DNA from: Clostridia bacterium
Lineage (GTDB): Bacteria; Bacillota; Clostridia; DUPQ01
Direction: 5' to 3'
Length of the DNA: 10,644 nt
Assembly (NCBI GenBank): GCA_028690885.1
Contig: JAQVAJ010000023.1
Location: 1-10,644, forward strand
Of this stretch, positions 1 through 6,251 are shown one piece after another. Numbering within the stretch: position 1 is the stretch's first letter; every line of letters starts with the position of its first letter. Both the position numbers and the translations under genes were made by a program. The notes beneath the pieces were generated by a model. It made no database searches. It saw nothing but the letters and a program-made list of their open reading frames with translations, and had not been told where the DNA came from.

Positions 1-76
1 CCTGTGCATTGACCAGTGTATGGTTCAGAAGAAAAAGTATAAGGACTACTATGGAGCGCAATTTTATCATTTCCAT
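1..76 (-). CDS. Start of an exported protein of unknown function (partial, runs off left edge)
   Basis: An ATG at 76-74 lies 2 bases after the GH43 stop codon and opens a frame that stays open to the edge of the window (25 codons). A second in-frame ATG at 70-68 is equally plausible. The peptide begins MEMIKLRS, continues with the hydrophobic run IVVLILFLL, and ends NHTLVNAQ. That is a classic signal peptide with a likely cut after the A of V-N-A, leaving the N-terminal Q often seen in Bacteroidota exported proteins. Nothing of the mature protein is visible, so its function cannot be named. Its position, tightly coupled behind a GH43 gene, suggests another exported arabinan- or xylan-active enzyme of the same operon; that is inference from context only. 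Confidence 0.75.
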   Translation of the reverse strand, partial: MEMIKLRSIVVLILFLLNHTLVNAQ

Positions 77-78
77 AG

Positions 79-1623
79 TCAATCCATTGTAAACCAATCA
101 AAATCAACATAGCCACCCGGTTCTTCGGTAGCATAAGTGTATAACCCGAATTTGTTTCCTGTGAAAACTGTCAGACTGAACCTCATGCTGAGATTGTTCC
201 CAATCCGCTTGAACTTCTTATTGTCATAACTGTATTCGAAACTGGCTTCTTCCATCCTGTTTGACAGGATAGCGCGTAAATATACGGTATCCGATTCCGC
301 GGGTAAAGACGCCACCAAATCGCCGTTATTGACCATAACAAGATTCCGGCTCCCCCTTCCCTGTTTTATGGCTATGAAGGCGTAAGGATCTTGGAAAACT
401 GCCAGACCCGCCACATCTCCATCTTTCATACCCTCCACATCCATTTTGGTTGTTCCTATGGTTGAAATTTCATGATCATAATGAGCAAACGGTCTTTGAG
501 TAAGCATATTGGGAGCTTCCCTCAGATCATCAACCACCTTCCCTGTCTCCAAACGAAGGTAGCCGGGACGTTGGGTAAATGACCATTTTTCGGGGTCGGG
601 ATTGTGGTTCCATCCCCATTGCATGCCTAAGTTTGTTCCGTCAAAATCATCGGATTTGGGTAGTTGTTTCACAGGGTATACTATTCCCACATCGGGCTTT
701 TTATAAGTGATTACCCCCTTCCCATCCACTCCGGCCACAGGCCATCCATCGACCCACCTGACAGGTTGCAAAGAAGGAAAACGCCCCAACGGTCCGCTAT
801 CAACAAAAAGCACACTCCACCACTGATCGGTTTGCGTTTGAATGAGTGCACCCTGGTGAATTCCAAACGTAACCCCGGGGATCGTGTCACGCAGGACAAT
901 TTTTTCTTCGTAAGGTCCGTAAATGTTTCTGGAACGCAACGCTACCTGGATCCCGTCCCTGCCCCCGTATGTACAATACAGGTAATAATAGCCGTCTTTC
1001 CTGTATACGTGTGTTCCTTCCAATCCGTGGCGGATAGTGCCGGTGTATACCAGGGAATCAGGGCCGGCAGGAGCAAAATGCTCATCCAACGGGGTGATGC
1101 TGATTTCACCATAACCATGAGCTACATATATTTTCCCGTCATCATCAAAAAACAGCCCGGGATCGTAAAACCCCCTGGGCAATCTGGTGATCTCCCAGGG
1201 GCCTTCGGCTTTGTTTGACGAACAAAGAAATCCGCCTTCGTCCAGCGTTATAAAAAGCAAATAAAAGGTCCCTTCATGATACCTGATACTAGTGGCCCAT
1301 TGTCCGTGTCCGTAACGGTTGCAACCGTTCAGATCATAACAGGGACTAAAATCGAATCTCGGCACGGCATTGCTGCAATACTCCCAATTAACAAGATCGT
1401 AAGATTTCAATACGGTCACTCCCGGAAATACAAACATGGTGGTTGAAACCATGTAATAAGTGTCCCCTACCAATATAACATCCGGATCCGGAAAATCAGC
1501 CGGGATCAGGGGGTTGGTGTATGTGCCGTCGCCATTGTCGCTGTAAAATTTTTGCGCCAATAATCCGTCATTTGATAGCAGGAGCAATAGGACGCTGACA
1601 CAACTGACCAAAACCTTCTTCAT
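79..1623 (-). CDS. Exported GH43 glycoside hydrolase (alpha-L-arabinofuranosidase / beta-xylosidase type)
   Basis: The protein is 514 aa from the ATG at 1623-1621. This start is preferred because it gives a clean signal peptide (MKKVLVS, then VSVLLLLL, cut near L-L-A-Q at 22-24). Upstream ATGs at 1680 and 1650 only add residues read over the end of araD. The five-bladed GH43 propeller spans about 35-310. The expected triad is visible by motif: base Asp46 in FPDPD, pKa-modulating Asp154 in YDPGLF, and acid Glu202 in LEGTH; His256 in IHQGAL is also family-like. Residues about 325-514, starting DDFDGTNLG, resemble the concanavalin-like C-terminal beta-sandwich of two-domain GH43 enzymes. GH43 is an inverting family acting on arabinan, arabinoxylan or xylo-oligosaccharides. 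The arabinose genes around it favour alpha-L-arabinofuranosidase, but sequence alone does not exclude beta-xylosidase. It starts 13 bases after the araD stop. Confidence 0.92.
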   Translation of the reverse strand: MKKVLVSCVSVLLLLLSNDGLLAQKFYSDNGDGTYTNPLIPADFPDPDVILVGDTYYMVSTTMFVFPGVTVLKSYDLVNWEYCSNAVPRFDFSPCYDLNGCNRYGHGQWATSIRYHEGTFYLLFITLDEGGFLCSSNKAEGPWEITRLPRGFYDPGLFFDDDGKIYVAHGYGEISITPLDEHFAPAGPDSLVYTGTIRHGLEGTHVYRKDGYYYLYCTYGGRDGIQVALRSRNIYGPYEEKIVLRDTIPGVTFGIHQGALIQTQTDQWWSVLFVDSGPLGRFPSLQPVRWVDGWPVAGVDGKGVITYKKPDVGIVYPVKQLPKSDDFDGTNLGMQWGWNHNPDPEKWSFTQRPGYLRLETGKVVDDLREAPNMLTQRPFAHYDHEISTIGTTKMDVEGMKDGDVAGLAVFQDPYAFIAIKQGRGSRNLVMVNNGDLVASLPAESDTVYLRAILSNRMEEASFEYSYDNKKFKRIGNNLSMRFSLTVFTGNKFGLYTYATEEPGGYVDFDWFTMD

Positions 1624-1636
1624 GGCAATCAGAAGG

Positions 1637-2323
1637 TTATTTTTGTCCATAATAAGCCCCGGGACCGTGCTTACGTCCAAAGTGTTTTTCTATAAGCAAC
1701 GGATTCATTTCCAGAGACGGATTAACGGAATACGCTATAGCGGCCATCTTTGCCACCTGTTCCAGAACCACCGCATTCTCTACCGCTTTAAAGGAATCTC
1801 CTCCCCATGTAAACGGCCCGTGATTCTTTACAAGCACTGCCGGTGTATGCATAGGGTCAATATTTCTGAAACGTTCTATGATCACATTCCCGGTTTCCTG
1901 TTCGTAATCTCCTTTGATCTCTTCAGGCGTCATATCACGGGTACAGGGAACGTCACCGTGAAAATAATCCGAGTGGGTTGTTCCAATATTGGGAAGGTCG
2001 ACCCCGGCTTGAGCCCAGGAAGTAGCATACACCGAATGGGTGTGGACAATACCTCCCGCACCCTGGAAAGCACGGTAGAGGGCAAGGTGCGTGGGGGTAT
2101 CCGAAGATGGATTCAGATCCCCCTCCACAACCTCTCCGTCAAGATTGACAACTACCATTTGGGCAGCTGTCATGTCCCGGTAATTGATTCCAGAAGGTTT
2201 GATAACCACCAGCCCGAATTTCCGGTCTATGGCAGAAACATTTCCCCAGGTAAAGATCACCAGACCATGTTCCACCAACATGATATTGGCTTTGAATACT
2301 TTTTCTTTCAGTGATTCCAACAT
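1637..2323 (-). CDS. araD: L-ribulose-5-phosphate 4-epimerase
   Basis: This 228-aa cytoplasmic enzyme of the class II aldolase family converts L-ribulose 5-phosphate to D-xylulose 5-phosphate, the last step of bacterial L-arabinose catabolism. Its length is close to the 231 aa of E. coli AraD, and there is no signal peptide. The zinc ligands are visible as His94 and His96 in VHTHS and His168 in KNHGPF. The catalytic pair matches Asp119 (HSDYFHGD) and Tyr225 in the terminal AYYGQK. Phosphate- and substrate-binding segments TWGNVS (25-30), KPSG (42-45) and SSDTPTH (73-79) are also present. A fuculose-phosphate aldolase is unlikely, given the intact SSDTPTH and C-terminal YYGQ signatures. It follows the transporter by 9 bases and is followed by GH43, so a cytoplasmic gene sits among exported ones. 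AraA and AraB are not in this window and must be encoded elsewhere or beyond its edges. Confidence 0.95.
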   Translation of the reverse strand: MLESLKEKVFKANIMLVEHGLVIFTWGNVSAIDRKFGLVVIKPSGINYRDMTAAQMVVVNLDGEVVEGDLNPSSDTPTHLALYRAFQGAGGIVHTHSVYATSWAQAGVDLPNIGTTHSDYFHGDVPCTRDMTPEEIKGDYEQETGNVIIERFRNIDPMHTPAVLVKNHGPFTWGGDSFKAVENAVVLEQVAKMAAIAYSVNPSLEMNPLLIEKHFGRKHGPGAYYGQK

Positions 2324-2332
2324 GCTGCTAAA

Positions 2333-4012
2333 TTACCAAAAATACCAATAGAAAGCCGCAGTTATTCCAAGAATAATCAAAGTGTTAATTATATCCCATG
2401 CATTCCAGCTTGCTCTAGTTTCGGCTTTTTCTTTATCTGAAGCAGTCCCGAACACCAGCCCCTGTATCAGAGCCGGCTGGGGAGCCTTTGTAAAGAGACT
2501 CACCATAACAATTACTAAAATACAAAACAGAAACATCCAGCCGCAGAAGAACAGCCAGTTGGTTTCATAGAAAACATTATAGAAAAGACCTGAATGATTT
2601 GCCGTTTCCACACTGGTATAAAATACTTTTGCGCCCAGACGGGTAAGTCCTATTATAAATCCAGTGATTAAACCCCACATACCGCCTTTTGCACTGGTAC
2701 GTTTCCATATGATCCCCATAAGGAATGCGGCAGCAATACCTGGCGCCAGAACCGACTGAACGTCCTGCAAATAAGTATAAAGCACATCTCCTATGCTTCT
2801 CATAACAGGTATCCACAATATTCCCAGAATCACAATCACAACGGTTGCGATTTGACCAATACGGACCAGTTTCTTTTCCGTAGTTTCGGGTTTGAAACGC
2901 TTGTAGAAATCTATGGTAAAAAGCATAGCCGAAGAATTAAACAACGACGCCAGTGAACTCATGAGGGCCGCCAGGATACCGCATACTACCATACCCTTGA
3001 TCCCGGCCGGCAGCAAAGTGGCAACAAGTTGCGGAAAAGCCGTATCAGCCGTATTGAGAACAAATTGTTCCCCGTTTATTATAACACCTTTCTGGGACAT
3101 CGCAAATGCAATCATACCGGGAATCAGGAACAGAAATACGGGCAACAGTTTAAGGTAGGCTCCGAATATGGCACCCCTGCGCGATTCCTTCTGATTGCGA
3201 CCGGACAGGACCCGCTGTACAATATATTGATCGGTACACCAATACCAGAAACCAATAATGGCAGAACCCACCAGGGCTCCCAGCCATGGAAAATCAGGGT
3301 CACCATTGTTCCTCATAAGATTGACCATGGTATCACCGTATTCGTTTACAGGAGTTGCTCCGCATATTGCAAGAACTTCTTCCCAGCCTCCTACTGCTCT
3401 TAATCCAAGAACCACAATAACCAGGGATCCAATAAGCAAGATAGGAGTTTGAAGGACAGAGGTATATAAAACAGATTTCATACCTCCCAAAACTGTGTAC
3501 AACGCCGTTATTAGGACTAATCCAATGGCTGATATCCAGAAGAAGTCAATACCCCAGAGCTCTTCTATGCCGAATACCTGTTGGAAAACAAGTCCTCCTG
3601 CGTAAACAGTCACGGCTACCTTGGTAAGCACGTAACTAACCATTGAAATCACAGATAATATGGTTCGGGATTCTTTGTTATAACGGCGTTCCAGGAATTC
3701 CGGCATAGTCAGGACCATGCTGCGTGAATAAAACGGAACAAAAACCCATCCCAACAATAAGATTATCCAGCCCTGAATCTCCCAATGAGCCATTGCCATA
3801 CCGCTGGAAGCTCCTGCTCCGGCCAAACCTATAAGGTGTTCAGAACCAATATTGGAAGCAAAAATTGACGCCCCAATGGCAAGCCATGTTATATCGCGTC
3901 CGCCCAGAAAATAATCTTTAGAATCTTTCGCTTTCTTTTTTACCACCCATACAACGATCCCTACCAACACCAGTGCGAAAATAAAAATTACGAGCCAATC
4001 TAGTAGTTGCAT
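2333..4012 (-). CDS. Sodium/sugar symporter, SSS family, SGLT-like (probable L-arabinose importer)
   Basis: The 559-aa inner-membrane protein of the solute:sodium symporter family has about 14 hydrophobic segments, the last being IINTLIILGITAAFYWYFW at the C terminus. From remembered alignment it matches animal SGLT1 unusually well around the sugar and sodium sites: SNIGSEHLIGLAG (53-65), TMPEFLERRY (102-111), WYWCTDQYIVQR (256-267), AYLKLLP (285-291) and LMSSLASLFNS (350-360). Equivalents of SGLT1 residues are Asn54, His59, Glu78, Tyr257, Lys288 and Gln416 for sugar binding and gating, and Ser352/Ser353 at the Na2 site. Family membership is clear; L-arabinose as the substrate is inferred from araD downstream and the arabinosidases around it. 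Galactose or xylose are alternatives. It starts 11 bases after the mutarotase gene, which ends in tandem TAA TAA stops. Confidence 0.93.
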   Translation of the reverse strand: MQLLDWLVIFIFALVLVGIVVWVVKKKAKDSKDYFLGGRDITWLAIGASIFASNIGSEHLIGLAGAGASSGMAMAHWEIQGWIILLLGWVFVPFYSRSMVLTMPEFLERRYNKESRTILSVISMVSYVLTKVAVTVYAGGLVFQQVFGIEELWGIDFFWISAIGLVLITALYTVLGGMKSVLYTSVLQTPILLIGSLVIVVLGLRAVGGWEEVLAICGATPVNEYGDTMVNLMRNNGDPDFPWLGALVGSAIIGFWYWCTDQYIVQRVLSGRNQKESRRGAIFGAYLKLLPVFLFLIPGMIAFAMSQKGVIINGEQFVLNTADTAFPQLVATLLPAGIKGMVVCGILAALMSSLASLFNSSAMLFTIDFYKRFKPETTEKKLVRIGQIATVVIVILGILWIPVMRSIGDVLYTYLQDVQSVLAPGIAAAFLMGIIWKRTSAKGGMWGLITGFIIGLTRLGAKVFYTSVETANHSGLFYNVFYETNWLFFCGWMFLFCILVIVMVSLFTKAPQPALIQGLVFGTASDKEKAETRASWNAWDIINTLIILGITAAFYWYFW

Positions 4013-4023
4013 ACAATTGATTA

Positions 4024-5169
4024 TTAAAAGGTTACTGTACTAAATTTATATGTGCAATGGCTATTATACGTTTCTCCGGGTCTCAGGACAACCGTTGGCC
4101 ACTCAGGACGGTTAGGTGAATCGGGATAATGCTGTGTTTCAAGACATACGGCAGCACGTCTTTGGTAGGTTATACCGTTCTTTCCTTTTACTGTTCCGTT
4201 CAGGAAATTGCCTGAATATACCTGGATTCCGGGCTCGTCTGTATAGACATCCATTTTTATACCGCTTACGGGTGAATACAAAGTAGCTGCCACTACACTC
4301 TTGTCTCCCTTCGTATCCAATACCCAGTTATGATCGTACCCGTTCCCGAACATGATCTGTTCGTATTCCGTATTGTCAATATCTGTTCCTATTGCTTTTG
4401 GTATGGTGAAATCCATAGGTGTAGCTGCAACAGTCAACATTTCACCTGTAGGAATGAGGGTTCGGCCAACCGGAGTATAACATGAAGCATTTATATAAAG
4501 GACATGATCAATAACAGGATTCAGCGGGTTACCACTCAGATTAAAATAGGAATGATTCGTCATATTTATGATCGTGGGTTGATCCGAGGTAGCCCGGTAA
4601 TCTATCTCCAGAGCATTCTCCGGGGTCACGGTATAAGTAACCTTAGCTGTCAGGTTCCCGGGGAATGATTCGTCTCCGTCAGGAGAATTCATCACAAGTG
4701 TAATGGAATTTTCTGTTACCTTTTCCACTTCATAGATTTTATATTGCCATCCGTTGGGACCACCATGCAGGCAATGTCCGAAATTGTTTTTTGGCAATTC
4801 GTAGACGGTACCGTCCAGGATGAAACGTCCCTGGGCTATCCTGTTGGCAAACCTCCCAATGGAAGCACCAAAATCCGAAGGAATTTCCATATAATCGGCC
4901 ACATTGTCGAATCCAAGGACTACATCCCTCAAAACACCTTCTTTATCGGGAACCATAATAGAGACAACGCGTCCACCGAAGTTTGTTACACATACTTCTA
5001 TTCCCTTATCGTTTTTTAATATGTACAGACCTGTTTTTTGTCCGTCCTTTTCTGCATTGAAGTTGTTGGGATACAATCCCGAAACCGTTGATGATGTACT
5101 CTGTGTGCAAGCGCAGAAAAGAAAAATGGACACAAAGGCTACGCATCGGGCTAATAGTTTAATTTTCAT
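4024..5169 (-). CDS. galM: Aldose 1-epimerase (mutarotase), predicted lipoprotein
   Basis: The enzyme interconverts alpha and beta anomers of free aldoses. At 381 aa it is longer than the roughly 345 aa of cytoplasmic GalM because of an N-terminal lipoprotein signal: MKIKLLARC, hydrophobic AFVSIFLF, then C-A-C with Cys21 as the likely lipidated residue. Family motifs are intact: NFGGRVVSIMVPDK (63-76), GRFANRI (105-111), His135 in LHGG, catalytic-acid His206 in NMTNHSYFNLSG, GNGYDHN near the middle, and the catalytic-base equivalent Glu344 in CLETQHYPDSPN. It therefore acts in the periplasm or at the cell surface, directly before the importer gene. There it could supply the transported anomer of arabinose released by GH127 and GH43. 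The substrate is inferred from context; galactose or glucose cannot be excluded. It begins 21 bases after the propeller gene and ends with two consecutive TAA codons (4026-4021). Confidence 0.94.
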   Translation of the reverse strand: MKIKLLARCVAFVSIFLFCACTQSTSSTVSGLYPNNFNAEKDGQKTGLYILKNDKGIEVCVTNFGGRVVSIMVPDKEGVLRDVVLGFDNVADYMEIPSDFGASIGRFANRIAQGRFILDGTVYELPKNNFGHCLHGGPNGWQYKIYEVEKVTENSITLVMNSPDGDESFPGNLTAKVTYTVTPENALEIDYRATSDQPTIINMTNHSYFNLSGNPLNPVIDHVLYINASCYTPVGRTLIPTGEMLTVAATPMDFTIPKAIGTDIDNTEYEQIMFGNGYDHNWVLDTKGDKSVVAATLYSPVSGIKMDVYTDEPGIQVYSGNFLNGTVKGKNGITYQRRAAVCLETQHYPDSPNRPEWPTVVLRPGETYNSHCTYKFSTVTF

Positions 5170-5190
5170 AGGTTTATTAAATATATTGAA

Positions 5191-6246
5191 CTAGTGTTTG
5201 TTTGTATATACGCCATTTGCTGTACCTAACCATATATTATTATCTTTTGACTGAACAATAGTTTCGATCCTGGTATTTCTAAATGTCATACTATCAATTA
5301 ACCAATCACTTCCATCATAGATCGCCAGGCTGCTACCCCGAAATTCTTCATTAATATTAGAAATAACACACCAAATATTATCATCATTGTCGACAATGAT
5401 TCCTTTAATACTGTCAAAACCGGGATTCTCTAATTGTTTACTATCTAAACCATCAAATATAATGATTTGATCTCTTTGGATTGAATAATCAGGATTATCT
5501 AGGGTGTAATCCAATACTGCACAAACCCGGTTCTTGCTATTTATTGCAATATTGCGCAATTTGGCCGGAGGTGATGCTAATTCTTCTTTTAAATATTCAG
5601 TCCATGTATTATCATTGATTTTAACCAGACAAGCTTCACTTAAATATCCAAATTGTGCAAGCCAGACATTGTCATCATGGTCGACAGCAATACTTGATAT
5701 TCCATTCATAGACAAGGCTGAATTATGCGGAGTGTAAACATTCCAATTTGTGCCATTATACATTACTAAACCTCCACTGGCAACTCTGCTGGAGGAAAAC
5801 CAGATATTGTCTTTCGAATCAACGGCTATTGAAGTAATAAAATCTTCCGGAATAATTGTATTCCCGGGATAATATTTTGTAAAGTTAATACCATCAAATT
5901 TTATCAACCCATCACAACCAATCCAAACGTTGTTTTTATTGTCAACTGCAATATCCCAAATATAAATTGAATCTTTAATCAATGAGTTGGAAGCATTATA
6001 AATAACGGAACTATTTAATTCTATGTTATGTTTAATTAATTCGGGTTTGTTAATGTCTCCTGGCGAAAACGCATTAAAAGTACCCATCCATGCATTTCCC
6101 AGGTTGTCAAATGCTATAGAAGTAATATCGTAACCTTCAAGAATGTAATTATGAAAATCTGTGTTAATGCTTTTTGAAGATCCACCGGATTTCTCACAAG
6201 CAAACAGAGAAACTAAGATCAATAACAGAAATAATATTTTTTTCAT
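5191..6246 (-). CDS. Lipoprotein made of seven Reg_prop (two-component regulator propeller) repeats
   Basis: The 351-aa protein starts at the ATG at 6246-6244, which gives MKKILFLLLILVSLFAC with Cys17 as the lipidation site. An upstream ATG at 6270 would overlap the peptidase stop and spoil the signal. The mature part contains seven copies of a motif of the form I-x-x-I-A-hydrophobic-D-x-x-x-N-hydrophobic-W-hydrophobic-G, starting near residues 41, 97, 138, 184, 231, 281 and 328. The fifth is degenerate (VC where NVW is expected). This is the repeat of the periplasmic sensor of hybrid two-component systems, and seven copies are enough for one closed beta-propeller. No Y_Y_Y domain, transmembrane segment, histidine kinase or DNA-binding domain follows, so it is a stand-alone propeller. 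The gene is visibly more AT-rich than its neighbours. Function is unknown; ligand sensing or glycan/peptide binding at the envelope are possibilities. Confidence 0.88.
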   Translation of the reverse strand: MKKILFLLLILVSLFACEKSGGSSKSINTDFHNYILEGYDITSIAFDNLGNAWMGTFNAFSPGDINKPELIKHNIELNSSVIYNASNSLIKDSIYIWDIAVDNKNNVWIGCDGLIKFDGINFTKYYPGNTIIPEDFITSIAVDSKDNIWFSSSRVASGGLVMYNGTNWNVYTPHNSALSMNGISSIAVDHDDNVWLAQFGYLSEACLVKINDNTWTEYLKEELASPPAKLRNIAINSKNRVCAVLDYTLDNPDYSIQRDQIIIFDGLDSKQLENPGFDSIKGIIVDNDDNIWCVISNINEEFRGSSLAIYDGSDWLIDSMTFRNTRIETIVQSKDNNIWLGTANGVYTNKH

Positions 6247-6251
6247 AATGA

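Noticed and set aside
664..1218. Open frame of 184 codons on the plus strand
   Set aside because: It is antisense to the GH43 catalytic domain and its product has no recognisable features.
1624..1680. Longer GH43 start codons at 1680 and 1650
   Set aside because: They would add residues read over the end of araD and bury the clear signal peptide that begins at 1623.
1622..2314. Open frame of 230 codons on the plus strand
   Set aside because: It almost exactly mirrors araD on the opposite strand, and araD has all its zinc and catalytic residues.
5191..6246. The Reg_prop protein as a remnant of a full hybrid two-component sensor
   Set aside because: The following bases enter the mutarotase gene directly, with no trace of a Y_Y_Y domain, kinase or frameshifted continuation, and the seven repeats make a self-contained unit.
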